A DNA stretch of 64,000 nt from Scalesia atractyloides (lineage: Eukaryota > Streptophyta > Magnoliopsida > Asterales > Asteraceae), in contig CAMTDV010000009.1 in assembly GCA_947069175.1 (NCBI GenBank), positions 11,603,663-11,667,662 on the forward strand, given 5' to 3'. The stretch's first letter is position 1; every line of letters starts with the position of its first letter. The notes below the pieces were generated by a model. The model had not been told where the DNA came from, did not search any database, and saw nothing but the letters and a program-made list of their open reading frames with translations. Positions 1-10,847 of the stretch are shown in pieces. Both the position numbers and the translations under genes were made by a program.

Positions 1-8
1 TGTCGTCT

Positions 9-260
9 TTATTTTAAGGATTTCCAGTTATCAGGAGGTTCTTTACTGGAGGGAACAACACCGAAGTGTCTAAGGTACCAGAGTTGCTCTTCGTTTATGC
101 ATGAACGCAAGAGGTTATCGGAAAGGGTAAAAACTACTCTACTTACCGGTGAGCGGAACCAACCTTTATTCCCCTTATCCGGTCTCTTGTTAAAGAAGGT
201 GTATGTCGAGTCGCTCAGGGCTATGAGCGCATCGGTGGGGGCCGTTGGAGAGTCCTTCAT
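9..260 (-). pseudogene. probable continuation of the gag-like frame
   Basis: An 83-codon minus-strand frame following the 684-295 frame after 34 bp, in a different phase. It contains Trp- and Arg-rich stretches (for example NKGWFRSPVS near its middle) and no motif I recognise. It is listed because it lies where gag should continue; alone it is weak evidence for a protein. Confidence 0.3.
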
Positions 261-294
261 GGCACAATCGACACAGGGACGACTATCGTTAATG

Positions 295-684
295 TTAATG
301 CAAGAGTGTACTTTGTACGGCTTCTATGTTGCTAGATTCCAAATGCAAACTTACTGATTCTTCCTGGCTTTGGGCTTGTGATGAGTACCTCTCTCTCATC
401 ATAAGTTCTATTTCTTTTATTTTTCGGAGAATCCTTTCTTCCAGTTGACATAATTCGGAAGAAGTAATGTCATATGGAGAAGTTTGAGTGCATTCGGTTG
501 GGTGACATGGATTGTTTTTACTTACGCCAATCTTAAGGTGATTTCCAAGGGAAAGCGATGGATCTGCTAAATAGTGGGGTTCAAAATTTAGAATGTAGCA
601 TTCTGAATCTTGATGGAACCCTCCACATAGTTGACACCACTTGCTGTAAGATTGGCGAAATAAAAAATAATCAATATCATCCAT
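295..684 (-). CDS. gag-like N-terminal reading frame of the Athila-like element
   Basis: A 129-codon frame opening 244 bp inside the primer site, where gag is expected. Near its N-terminus (residues 17-29) it has a Cys-Cys-His-Cys cluster spaced C-x2-C-x3-H-x4-C, one residue shorter than the usual retroviral knuckle. Around residues 79-97 is a charged Glu/Arg/Lys helix that could form a coiled coil. The frame ends at a stop and a second minus-strand frame (260-9) follows at once in another phase, so a frameshift or a short separate ORF is likely. No catalytic domain is visible. It could be a non-coding leader that happens to be open, but the position argues for gag. Confidence 0.45.
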   Translation of the reverse strand: MDDIDYFLFRQSYSKWCQLCGGFHQDSECYILNFEPHYLADPSLSLGNHLKIGVSKNNPCHPTECTQTSPYDITSSELCQLEERILRKIKEIELMMRERYSSQAQSQEESVSLHLESSNIEAVQSTLLH

Positions 685-927
685 GTGCGTGTCAGAGGTT
701 ATTAACTGTTGGGATTGACACGGCCCGTGTTCAGCTACTGTCTGACTTAAAACAGATAGTGGTGTTGTTGTTATTGGGCACGGGGGCGTGTTGGTCTGAC
801 ACGGCCCCGTGCTCCAGCCTGCAGAAACTGCAGATTTTTCTAAAAATTGAAAAATTCCTAAAAATAAAAAGAAAAATTGTTAAAAATAATTAGGCCGTTG
901 ATTTTAAACTTTCTCAAAATCCATGTG

Positions 928-945
928 TCCCCGGCAACGGCGCCA
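928..945 (-). other. primer binding site, tRNA-Asp type
   Basis: On the minus strand this reads TGGCGCCGTTGCCGGGGA, complementary to the 3' end of plant tRNA-Asp. It sits six bases inside the LTR end (minus-strand ...CACACCA). This fixes the element's orientation and the LTR inner boundary. tRNA-Asp priming is known for Athila/Tat-type Ty3 elements. Confidence 0.9.
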
Positions 946-1340
946 AAAACTTGGTGTGCGTTGAGCGTACTATATTTTTTTTATTATTTTAAGTTCATTT
1001 TACGCATTAGTCAAGTTTTAAATTTATAAAACACGATATTATACTAACAATAAACACACACTTGGGCAAGTGCACCCATCGTGAGCGTAGTATAGCGTTG
1101 GTAAGATACCGAGATCGTCCAAGGACACAAGAGCTTTTAATACCGGTTTATCGTCAACGTCTAATCAATCTAAAATTTTTGACAAAAGTTTCAAATATAA
1201 AATTAAATCTAAAAATAGGAGATAAATAGAATGAAATAAAAATAGACAAGATAGAATCACTTGGAACCAACTTTTTTTTATGTATCATTTGATAGTTTTC
1301 GCACTTTCAGACTTTTTAAGAGATTATCTTAGTTATAGTA

Positions 1341-1540
1341 GTAGGCCCCTCTTTTGAAGGTGACGTTACCCTCAACCCAGTGGTTTGAGTCAGCAGGGAT
1401 ACAATCCCAAAGGGTCGGAATATTGGAAGATATTTAAATAAGTTATTAATGCGAAAAGTGGTAGGCCCCTCTTTTGAAGGTGACGTTACCCTCGGCTAAG
1501 TGGTTTGAGTCAGCATGGATACAATCCCAAGTAGCCGGTT
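1341..1540. repeat. two-copy 120-bp tandem repeat inside the LTR
   Basis: The block beginning GTAGGCCCCTCTTTTGAAGG occurs at 1341 and again at 1461. About 75 bp (to TACAATCCCAA) are nearly identical, and the spacers differ. It lies in the transcribed 3' half of the minus-strand LTR (R/U5). Confidence 0.85.
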
Positions 1541-2103
1541 TAAAATATTAATAGTAGTTTACATATGAGGGGTTTAAGCTATTCGCGCCCCAGCCATCCA
1601 ATACCCATAGAGCATTGAAGGAGGCCCTAGTAAGCTTGAACCAAGTTCTCACAGGATCTATACACTGAACGAGACAAGAACTTTACCAAACCACCCTTCT
1701 AACCCCCTTCCAAGTAGTTAACGCGCTTTATATAGACCGTAAAAACACGAATGAGCAAATCAATGACATCATGAAGAAATGGTTAGGAAAATTCAATTTC
1801 AAAGAAACTAGTTATTAAAGTCATTAATACATACCCAATTAAAAAGTGCTGAAAGATTAAAAACTAAAAGTAATACATAAAAGATTAGTCTTCACCAAGT
1901 GATGTAAGGAATTTAGCCAAGCATGGCCTTTGTTTGACAAGAACCCTTACAATCTATCTTAGATCCCGAGACTACTACACACTCTAAAGATGATAGATGG
2001 ATGATGGTGGTGGGTGTTGGTGTTGTAGTGGTGGTGGAGTGGTGGCAAAGTGAGAGAGAAGTGGTTTGCCAAGGGATGCCTTTGAAGGGAACCAAGCATC
2101 CCT

Positions 2104-2405
2104 ATTTATAGTCAACAGTGGCCCGGCCACGGCCCCGTGTCTAGTGGGCACGGCCCGTGGCCATCATTCTTCTCTTTCTTCATTAATTGCATCTGACAGA
2201 AGAGGGCCCCACACGACCCCGTGGCCTCTGGGCATAGCCCGTGGTTAACTGTTCGCTGTACTATCTGGATTCTGCAAATCTTATAGTTGACCACTCCCCA
2301 TGTTGGCCTGGGCACGGCCCCCTGATGAGCGTAGAAGCTTCTGCGGGTTTTGTCTTGAAGTGTAGGGTCTGACCACGCCCCGTGTTGGATGGACACGGCC
2401 CGTGG
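2104..2405 (-). promoter_or_regulatory. LTR promoter: TATA box with three pairs of GC-rich palindromes
   Basis: The minus strand has TATAAAT at 2110-2104. Upstream (higher coordinates) are palindromes of the form CACGGCCCCGTG centred at about 2133.5 and 2154, 2217.5 and 2238, 2379 and 2399. Members of a pair lie 20-20.5 bp apart, two turns of B-DNA. The outer flanks of a pair also complement each other (GGCCACGG with CCGTGGCC; GACCACG with CGTGGTC). The first palindrome is 23.5 bp from the TATA box. Promoter function is inferred from position. Confidence 0.6.
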
Positions 2406-2488
2406 TCGTCTTCTGTAACTCTGTTTTTTTCTTTTGGGGTGTTTCTGAGGGGTCGGGCATGGTTCGTTATTCCTTCTTTTCGTATTTA

Positions 2489-3172
2489 TGTTGGTTTTGG
2501 CTGCTTATTTGCTTCTTTCGTTCTTTTATGCTATTTTTATCCTGAAAATACAAAAGGAACAAAGAAACGTGCTTTTTCCAACATTACTAATAAAAAGGGT
2601 TAGTTTTATGCCTCAATTGATGTAATTTATATGTTTCATTTTGCACACATCAACCACTTACCACTAGTAGAGTTCTCGTACAATAACAGCTATCAGAGTA
2701 GCATCCAAATGGCACCGTATGAAATGTTATATGGAAGAAAATGTAGAACTCCTGTCTGTTGGGGAGAAGTGGGACAAAGAGAACTCGCTCCCAAATATGT
2801 AGAGCAAGAACTAATGAAAAGATTGACCTTGTACGAGCTCGATTAAAAGTGGCGCAAGATCGACAAAAGTCCTATGCGGACACAAGGAGGCGTCCTATCG
2901 AATTCCAAGTAGGGGACCGAGAATTGTTGAAAGTATCCCCGTGGAAAGGTGTAATTCGATTCCATAAACGAGGAAAATTGGGTCCTCGGTATATCGGACC
3001 GTTCAAAATTCTAGCTCGTGTTGGAAAAGTGGCGTATCAGCTGGAACTGCAGGCAAGCATTAAATGGTATCCATAACACCTTCCATGTGTCACCGCTATG
3101 GAAGTGCCTTGCAGATGAAACGACTCATGTACCTTTTGAGGACGTTGAGATAGACGAAAGAATGAATTACAT
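2489..3172. repeat. 684-bp tandem duplication, copy 1
   Basis: The unit is the last 164 bp of the Athila-like LTR plus about 520 bp of the adjoining Tekay-like pol. It is followed directly by copy 2. The junction shows only a 2-bp overlap (TG at 2489-2490, 3173-3174 and 3857-3858). The two copies look identical by eye and their translations are identical, so the duplication is very recent or is an assembly artefact. Confidence 0.95.
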
Positions 3173-4050
3173 TGTTGGTTTTGGCTGCTTATTTGCTTCT
3201 TTCGTTCTTTTATGCTATTTTTATCCTGAAAATACAAAAGGAACAAAGAAACGTGCTTTTTCCAACATTACTAATAAAAAGGGTTAGTTTTATGCCTCAA
3301 TTGATGTAATTTATATGTTTCATTTTGCACACATCAACCACTTACCACTAGTAGAGTTCTCGTACAATAACAGCTATCAGAGTAGCATCCAAATGGCACC
3401 GTATGAAATGTTATATGGAAGAAAATGTAGAACTCCTGTCTGTTGGGGAGAAGTGGGACAAAGAGAACTCGCTCCCAAATATGTAGAGCAAGAACTAATG
3501 AAAAGATTGACCTTGTACGAGCTCGATTAAAAGTGGCGCAAGATCGACAAAAGTCCTATGCGGACACAAGGAGGCGTCCTATCGAATTCCAAGTAGGGGA
3601 CCGAGAATTGTTGAAAGTATCCCCGTGGAAAGGTGTAATTCGATTCCATAAACGAGGAAAATTGGGTCCTCGGTATATCGGACCGTTCAAAATTCTAGCT
3701 CGTGTTGGAAAAGTGGCGTATCAGCTGGAACTGCAGGCAAGCATTAAATGGTATCCATAACACCTTCCATGTGTCACCGCTATGGAAGTGCCTTGCAGAT
3801 GAAACGACTCATGTACCTTTTGAGGACGTTGAGATAGACGAAAGAATGAATTACATTGAAAGACCGGTAGCCATAAAAGATTCCAAATAAAGACCCTTCG
3901 CAACAAAGAAATCAAGCAAGTACTAGTCCAATGGCAACGCAGAAAGGGGTCGGACCTCACTTGGGAGTCAGAGGATGAGATGATAAGTTCTACCCGTCTT
4001 TATTCGGAACGTAAATCATGTTTTGGGGACGAAACCTTCTTTAAGGGGTG
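2653..4050 (+). pseudogene. Ty3/Tekay-like chromovirus pol remnant (integrase C-terminus and chromodomain)
   Basis: The frames encode the hallmark end of plant chromovirus integrase: HLPLVEFSYNNSYQSS, then APYEMLYGRKCRTP, then a VGDRELLKVSPWKGV segment and YIGPFKILARVGKVAYQLEL. Downstream, about 3858-3990, a chromodomain-like tail can be read (VQWQRRKGSDLTWE). The segment around 2653-3172 occurs twice because of the 684-bp duplication. At least two frameshifts split it (near 2845 and 3070). The 5' part of the element was separated by the Athila-like insertion and lies off the window. Next come a purine-rich tract near 4042 and a 3' LTR. Confidence 0.85.
3173..3856. repeat. 684-bp tandem duplication, copy 2
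   Basis: Second copy of the LTR-end/pol unit. Its left 164 bp are an isolated LTR terminus (to 3336), and the rest repeats the integrase segment. The pol sequence continues beyond 3857 into the C-terminal chromodomain-like region, so copy 2 is joined to the original 3' flank. Confidence 0.95.
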
Positions 4051-4054
4051 GACT

Positions 4055-5590
4055 TATAACGCCCTAAATTATAAATTCGTAATTCTATGGTTACGTAACA
4101 TGTAATAAGTAAGAAATAACAAGCTTATGTGTAGAAACAAATATTATTAGAATGATGATTAAAAATTAGGAACTGAAACAAGTTTTGATCATTTAAAAGT
4201 AAGTGTTCATATATGAGGGGTTGAATGTGTAAATTATGAAAGTTAAAATTATAAAACAATAAAACACACACCACACACACATGGTGTGTGTGTTTGGTGT
4301 CGCCCAGGAGATCAAGAAAAAATGGGGAAACCCTTATCATCTTATAATTCAGCAATTAAAGGAAAGAATTGAAGATAATCAACTGCATGTTCATCATTTT
4401 CTAACCATCTTAGCATTCTAAGGATAAGGTATAATTACAATTTGGTGATCATGGATGAGATGGGTTTCAAGTAAAAGCATGAATTTGTATGAAATTAATA
4501 CGAATATGGGTTAGGAGCATCTCAGGGAACACGAATTAAACTTGAATTCGTTTAGATTGATAAGAGAAACTGAAAACCCATTAAAAGTAAGAGTGTTGTG
4601 ATGAGAAATATGAAATGTAGTGTAAATTAGTGTAATGATGTTTGTATAATAATGTTCATAATAAAATGTTGATAAATGGAATCGATCTAGGATGAAGGTT
4701 GCATGAGATTTTGTTTGAAATTGATGTTCTTGATGTTATTGATATGAATTGGTTAAGTTGAGCATATAATACTTGTACACTAAGCTTGATTATTATTACG
4801 CATGCCAAGTGTTCGTTAAAATGCTTGAATGAAATGATCAATTGATGTTACAACGTTGAACAGATAGAACCGAGAAATTGTTGGTTGTTAAATCGAATAT
4901 GTTAAGAACGAAATGAAAAGAACGGCACGAGATTAAGTAAATTATTTTGAATTGTAGGTATTAAGGAAGAGAGCTCAAGTCGTTCCGGATCGCAAACACA
5001 CAACGACAAAGGTAAGTTCTTATACTTACAAATCTTAGTAGTGCGTAACGATAAGAAATGTTACTATCTTAGAGTCGAAACTTCGTAGGCGGTTCAAGTT
5101 AGTGCATGTTAAAGTTATGCTAAGAGTATGGTTCGAATGATTAGAATGGATCATATGTCAATTTTTGGGAAATTTATGTTCGATTGAATGTTTGAAATGT
5201 TATTATGTAGTTTGATTAGAGGTTCGAATTAATAGAAATTAATGATTTTTAAATGACTAATCGTTGTATTAAATGTAGGTAAATCTTCTTAATAGTCAAC
5301 ACTACTTTGGAACGGACACACGAATTCGCACGCTTCCGCAATGATGCTAGTCAAGGGTCTAAACTTTTGTTAGATGAACTTTTGTTAAGTAGGGTCTTTT
5401 GTAAATAACTTAACATGGAAGTTGTCTTTTGTCAAAACTTGTTGTTTAAGTTTGTTAGTCGTTTAAGAACTTTGGGATGCAAACTCTTTTGTTTAGTTAA
5501 TGCAAATATCACAAGTTGATTAATTGACCCGTTTGGTGCCTTTGTCGTCAAAGGCTTTAATGCTTTGTAAAAGAAAGTTTAGGCGTTACA
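4055..5590 (+). mobile_element. 3' LTR of the Tekay-like remnant (about 1.54 kb)
   Basis: The LTR begins TATAACGCCC, a G-to-A variant of the usual TGTAACxCCC start, right after the pol end and the tract AAGGGGTGGAC. It ends GGCGTTACA at 5590. The same start and the same upstream words (GGGGACGAAACC, then the purine tract) occur in the two other Ty3 elements here (45430-45460 and 60380-60415). There is no open frame and no partner LTR in the window, so the boundaries rest on these terminal motifs. Confidence 0.7.
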
Positions 5591-6940
5591 AAGTACAAGA
5601 ATTTGGTGACAGTATGAGTTGCTACTTAGTAATATAAGCAGCTCTGAAATCTCAGATGATCCATATTCATCGTCATCAATTTAGCAACCACATCCATATT
5701 CAAAATAACACGAATAACATCTTGCATAGACAAACTCAACTTTGATTAAACAAAAAATTCATCTTCACTGACAACAACAATACAACTCCAGCAACCACAT
5801 CCATCATAACATCATCCTCAACAATAATCAGCCGAAGAACAAACAACTACAAAGCAAAACAAAAAAGACCACATATTTTTAACTTACAACATCAAACAGA
5901 TAATGAATCTTAAAAAACCGTAGCCTCTGATGAACCACAAAGTTTATTGTCATGGACACCAAAATTACATGCACTTCAACCAGAAAGGTCTAAACCTTTT
6001 GTATAACCAAACAATACCCCCAAAACATAACATGAAAAAAACACATAAAGCATGTAAGAAAATCAAACCCCACTGACGTAAGTCGAAGAGAACAGAACAC
6101 CAGTAAGGAGGTGGTCATGAAGGTCATGCCGGTGTAAAAAATCGACATGCAACCGTAGAACTGAAAGTTCAGGTCTAAAACCCAAAACCAGAACACCGGA
6201 ACCCTAACGATTCGAATCCCATTGGGATTACCTTAAACAGATAAGAACGTAGGCTCAACAATTAACAACCAATAAACAAACAGTCTGCCGAAAAACATCC
6301 AGTCATCGGCGGCGTGAAACACCAGTCCCTGTCGTGAGATGTACGGTGTAAAGAAGAAGGCGATGGCGAGGTGCGGAACAAATAAGTGATTCACAAACAA
6401 CCCTTTATGCATAAGGTGCAACCATCATATGCCTAGATGGGTTACTAATTAGTAGTATTTACATGTGTTTCTTCATTATTTTACATGTGCAAGGAAAAAA
6501 ATTTCTCGATGTAGTTTTTAGGTAAATACAATATATATGCTATAACGAAACTTAAATTTACAGTTGTATTATCACTAGGGGTTGTAGAAAAAAAAAAAAC
6601 TCTTAATTTATGACAAGTGAAAGGAAGAACATACCTCAATATTGTAGTTTGGTTACCGCGTTTTTGGATTCGTGTGTCATTCTAAATGTGAAATTGACTA
6701 CAATCACTTTACATCATTAACACCTATAACATAAAACATATAGTTAGGAACTAGAAAGATCAAACCAATGAACATTGCAAAATATATTTGAAAGTTCAAA
6801 TTAATATACAAATTTTATGGCTTTACGACCTCATCCAATATCTTGACAAGATTTAAGATTCTATTCAAATTAATTAAAATTCGTATTAGAGAAAAAAGAT
6901 GGACTTGTGCAATCAACAAAATGAAAAGATACTTAATTAC
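5591..6940. other. AT-rich spacer, no recognisable gene
   Basis: About 1.35 kb. On the minus strand 6421-5990 is slightly richer in GC and holds two short open frames of 62 and 68 codons with hydrophobic character, but no start context, motif or family I recognise. I see no terminal repeats. It may be the tail of an older degraded element. Confidence 0.4.
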
Positions 6941-6943
6941 TTA

Positions 6944-7300
6944 GGTGCGTTTTTTTTTAAAGGTAAAATGTCTGTATTTTGCGGACCACATCTGCAGACA
7001 TCTGTAGAAGAAGAGGTGGAGAAAACCTCTATAGTTTGTAAGAAAAAGGTTGTTTGTTTTTTAACGTATGTAGACTTCTAAAATAAACTGGTGGTGGTGG
7101 GTGGTGGATGTGGACAGTAGGTGGTGGTGGACGGTGGTGGTGTTTAACCCTCTGCAAGACCATAGAAGATTTTAAAAGTGGCTAGGCCAAGTGTGCACCA
7201 AGAAGAGCTCAGAAAAACAAACTGTCTGCAGATGTCAATGTCTGCGCGATGCAGATAGAAGAGCCTGCGCAGATATTTTCTTGAAAAAAAATACACCACC
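6944..7300. mobile_element. MITE, PIF/Harbinger (Tourist)-like
   Basis: A 357-bp element flanked by TTA on both sides (6941-6943 and 7301-7303). The ends are inverted: GGTGCGTTTTTTTTTAAAGG on the left, and on the complement of the right end GGTGGTGTATTTTTTTTCAAG. Inside, CTGCAGA-rich arms (6985-7010 and 7221-7262) are also roughly inverted, around a GGT-rich core at 7089-7142. A 3-bp TTA duplication is typical of Harbinger-type MITEs. It has no coding capacity. Confidence 0.6.
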
Positions 7301-8225
7301 TTATTCTCCTTGGGAAATTATGATGTGGTAACATTACAAAGTTAATTGCCAAAACATCAACTTTAATGGTTGTAATAAGCTAGTAAAAATGTGAATTGAG
7401 TTGAAATCTGTTTGATTCATTATGGTATCGATATGGTACTAGCACTCAGTATAGCAATTGAAATAGAAAACTCAAAAAGTAAAAATATGATATACCCAAA
7501 AGAACATCGATACTTGTTCAACATCACTGAAAACCATAAAATGGATATCAGTGGTGGTTCCATTAGTATCGATACTAGTATCGATGTTGTTCGGTCAGAA
7601 TCAACGTGGTAGCGATTTTGTTGGGACAAAATATAAAGTTAGCTCATCATGGTACCGATACAACGAAATTTATAATGGGAACCATAAAAAAACATTGGTC
7701 CCGCTACCAATACAGAAATTAGATAAAAATAAGCATGTCACAAAGGTATACTAGGATGGTATAAAATGTACATTATATCACTAAAATAACAAAAACGGTA
7801 AACAACGTCAAATTTATTAAGAAAAAAAATAAATGTAAGATAGCTTTGATAACATATACGTGTGTACTTCTACTTGTACATTATTACTCACAACATGGTT
7901 TTGAAAAAAAAATTATATCCGAGAGTTTAAAAAATAGGAAGGTTGCCAGTGTAATACTTGCAAAAAACGGATCCTAAAAAACCCAGAAAACCCACCCGAT
8001 TTGTTTGTAAACCGGATCCTGAACGAAATAAATGAAAATGCGAATTTTTGTCATAATATATTATTCATAATATTGTTGTGTACTAATTTAAAGAATATAG
8101 TTATTTTCTGGTTTAAAAATATTAATTCTATAAATAAACGTTAATTTTATAAAATACTTTTCGTTAGTCTCGTTATAATTAGAAAAGAAAATAACTAACC
8201 AAGTTGGATTTAGTTGTAAAGGTTA
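7301..8225. other. AT-rich spacer with a degenerate GATAC-palindrome patch
   Basis: No gene seen. Around 7420-7750, words such as GGTATCGATATGGTAC, TAGTATCGATACTAGTATCG and TACCGATAC recur on both strands, resembling a decayed fold-back element. A similar patch lies at 34500-34740. The rest is AT-rich. Confidence 0.35.
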
Positions 8226-8660
8226 GTTATGAAGTGGAGGGGCTATTTCTGTAATTAATCCAAAGTTTACCCCATACGCGTGCCCCCGCATGCCCAACTC
8301 TCCTGCCAGTCGCCCTAGATGCTTTCCCATGTGCCGGGGCGTGCATCCCACGCGGCTTCATCTTCTCCAAACCTACGCTACCCGCCATCCACATCGACCC
8401 AACCCAATTCATTTTCGGTTGTTTGATGACGGTTTGACTCCCATTATTTCTGTTCATTTCGCAATAGTAAAGGAACCATTTATACTCTTTCCAATCGATC
8501 CAATACACTACTTAAATGGTCTCTCTCATCATTTCACACCTTTCCTCCCAAAACCCGTTCACAATCATCTTAATCCGCGAATTCAAGTGAAGATCAAAGC
8601 TAGGGCTCGAAACTTCATGTCGTGATTTCTCCCTCGATTCTCAAAATAAACCAGGTGATT
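8226..8660 (+). other. GC-richer gene-like island (possible promoter and first exon)
   Basis: This stretch is clearly richer in C and G than its surroundings and is open on both strands (about 111 codons on plus, 93 on minus), so openness alone does not identify a product. On the plus strand it runs into AAAATAAACCAGGTGATTCTCG near 8650, which looks like an exon-intron donor (AG|GTGATT), preceded by C/T-rich leader-like sequence at 8520-8580. I do not recognise a protein. It may be the captured 5' end of a gene or part of an old LTR. Confidence 0.3.
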
Positions 8661-9380
8661 CTCGAGCCTAATCTCTTTAGTTATTCATGCTCTATAAAAG
8701 CTTACTATCCATTTATGTCATAGAGGGCAAACAAATTCGAATTTAAATTATTATGATTCTAGGGTTCTTGAACTCTTAAATTTCAGGCTTTTTAATATAG
8801 ATTGAAGTTTTTATAAAATTGAACATGTCAAATTGATCATTGACATATTAGATTAGGTTCTCGAATTTTTTGAGAATTAAGGTATGCTTTAATTATATCG
8901 TTTACTATTATATCATGTAACTATGTTATACTCCCATGTGTTACACGGGTTGAATAATAAAAACTCTTAATTTGTAGAGCACAAATAAAAAAAAAAATAA
9001 GTGTACATGATAATCATTCCACAAGTTTGTAACCTTTTACTCATAGTAATTGATACCTAGCTTGTTTCTAAAGTGCTTAACAATTCTCATCATAATCATC
9101 AATTCTCTAGAAAGTTTCTTAATTAGTTTTACATTGTTAACCAATGAAGTAATGGAATCATTTTCATTAAACACATCAGAGAATTTATTGCATATTTGGA
9201 TCAACTATAAAGTTTTAAGAATCCATAAACAAAAAACTAAACATAAATCATATGTGCATAGATATACCATTTAAAATCATTTGTTTTGCAAATAATATAA
9301 AAATGATTCACGATTGTATGAACCATTTCTTTTTTGCAAATCAAATCAGGTAGTGAAGACTGCTTGTGTATGTTGAAGCC
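8661..9380. other. AT-rich spacer
   Basis: About 720 bp with nothing I can name. It contains a short poly-A run (8985-9000) and no sustained open frame. Confidence 0.5.
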
Positions 9381-9391
9381 TATGGTAATCT

Positions 9392-9514
9392 AATTTTTTA
9401 ACAACAAATTTCTTTAAATCTCTGTCGTCTGTAGGACTTGAACCTAAAACCTTCCCCTCTCATACACATGTGTTTAAAGGTTTTGCTGTACAAATGGACC
9501 ACCACACCATTGGT
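9392..9514 (-). mobile_element. tRNA-derived SINE with 11-bp target duplication
   Basis: A 123-bp minus-strand element. Its head reads ACCAATGGTGTGGTGGTC, matching a pol III A box. About 60 bp downstream comes GGTTCAAGTCC, a perfect B-box match. The 3' end is TTTGTTGTTAAAAAATT. Both sides carry the perfect direct repeat TATGGTAATCT (9381-9391 and 9515-9525), the target-site duplication made by LINE-type retroposition. A functional tRNA is excluded because no cloverleaf or acceptor pairing is visible. It would need a LINE partner for mobility. Confidence 0.85.
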
Positions 9515-9585
9515 TATGGTAATCTTCTTTAACATCATTATTGATATACACATTTATTCTCAATATTTACAACATTAAACAAAAT

Positions 9586-9694
9586 AGTAAATGTCAAACA
9601 ATATAGTAAATGTCAAACAACATAGTAAATATGAACACAAGTAAATGTCAAATAATATAGTAAATGTCAAACAACATACTAAATATGAACACAA
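9586..9694. repeat. short tandem repeat, 54-bp period
   Basis: AGTAAATGTCAAACAACATA followed by GTAAATATGAACACAA recurs with a 54-bp period, and the sub-word TAGTAAATGTCAAA recurs at a shorter spacing (about 20 bp). About two full units. Confidence 0.75.
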
Positions 9695-9699
9695 CTTTT

Positions 9700-10840
9700 G
9701 TATTTAATTAAAAAAATATCATTATAAATTTAATATACAAAAATTCACAATAAATTAAGGTTCAAATAAAAAATTTCATTATAATAATAATTGACATTAT
9801 CATTATATATTATAAATTATAAAATATTTGAAAGAAGAGTGGATTTTGTGGGATAGTTTAATATATTTAATCTATTAAAATATATGGTCAACTTAACGGT
9901 AAATATTGGTCAACTTAAAGATATATTTGAAATAAGAGCGGATATTAAAGTAATGAGTATAAAATAAACAATATTATCATTACAAGACATCGACCCGATT
10001 TAAAAAGTAACAAAAAAATAACTTTGATTAAAAGCGTTTTTTAGGGATGTATGGCGTTAACACGTGAAATGCTTTTAAATCGTTTATTAAAAGGAGTATT
10101 TTACATTAATATTATGGGATATAAGTTTATTAATATTTATTAAAATCAATAGTTTCCTTTTTGTAATATCGATTCCTAAAAATCACTAAAATACAAACAC
10201 ATATAAAGGTACATATTGAATTAATTAAAACATAGAAAAAGTCAAGGATTGAAATTAATCAAAACATAGGAAAAGTCACGTATTGAAGTAAATTGTATTA
10301 TGTTTAATTAAAAAATCTCAAATATGATAAGATAAATATGGAAAATATTATTTTGAGATTTTATTAAAATAATAAAAAGATTATTTAAACATGATAAATA
10401 TTGGATGAGAAGTTTTAGGGAAAGGAGGTGTTACCATGTCGCATTAACTTATAGTGTTTTATTAATATTTAGATAGATATGTAAATTTAATTATAAGACG
10501 TATTTATAGATTTTATAATTAGGGTTAGGATATAATAGGAAGTTTCTTTGAGTAGGAAGGCTAAGAAGTAATTTTGACCATCTATTATTAATAAGGGTTA
10601 AGATTAAATTACTGAAATTGAAGAAGAAAAAAGGAGCGCGTGGGTTTGTTTAGAGGCATTCTAATCAATTCAAGGTAATAATTTCTCTCTCTCCTCCAAT
10701 TCCCCCCATTTTTTAAACGTTAATAACTCTTTCATACGACATTATTTTTTATAAAAATTGCACCATAAAAACGAGCGTCTTATTATCTTTAAAACGAGCA
10801 CACTATTGCTGTACTTTCGAAAAAAAGTTTTCGATAACCC
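9700..10840. other. very AT-rich spacer
   Basis: No gene or terminal repeat seen. Near 10200-10290 the phrase ATTGAA...AAAACATAGxAAAAGTCA occurs twice. A C/T-rich run at 10681-10715 could be leader sequence of something lost. Confidence 0.5.
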
Positions 10841-10847
10841 AGATGCG

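Larger units (their letters stand above)
1..927 (-). mobile_element. Athila/Tat-like Ty3 retrotransposon, start of internal region
   Basis: This is the part just downstream of the primer site of a minus-strand LTR retrotransposon; the rest lies left of the window. It holds an untranslated leader (about 927-685) and two gag-like reading frames. The leader carries three GC-rich palindromes of the CACGGCCCGTG type, centred near 724, 784.5 and 805.5, the same motif that crowds the adjoining LTR. Assignment to Athila/Tat is inferred from the tRNA-Asp primer site and the 1.7-kb LTR; no pol is in view to confirm it. Confidence 0.7.
952..2652 (-). mobile_element. 5' LTR of the Athila-like element (1.70 kb)
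   Basis: On the minus strand the LTR starts TGATGTGTGCAAAATG (at 2652) and ends CGCACACCA (at 952), giving canonical TG...CA ends next to the primer site. It contains a TATA box (2110-2104), three pairs of CACGG-type palindromes upstream of it, and a 120-bp tandem duplication. Its left-hand internal sequence runs off the window, so neither the partner LTR nor the target duplication can be checked. It interrupts a Tekay-like integrase frame at 2653. Confidence 0.85.

Noticed and set aside
9392..9514. tRNA gene on the minus strand
   Set aside because: A and B boxes are present, but no cloverleaf, anticodon stem or acceptor pairing can be drawn, and the 11-bp target duplication shows a SINE.
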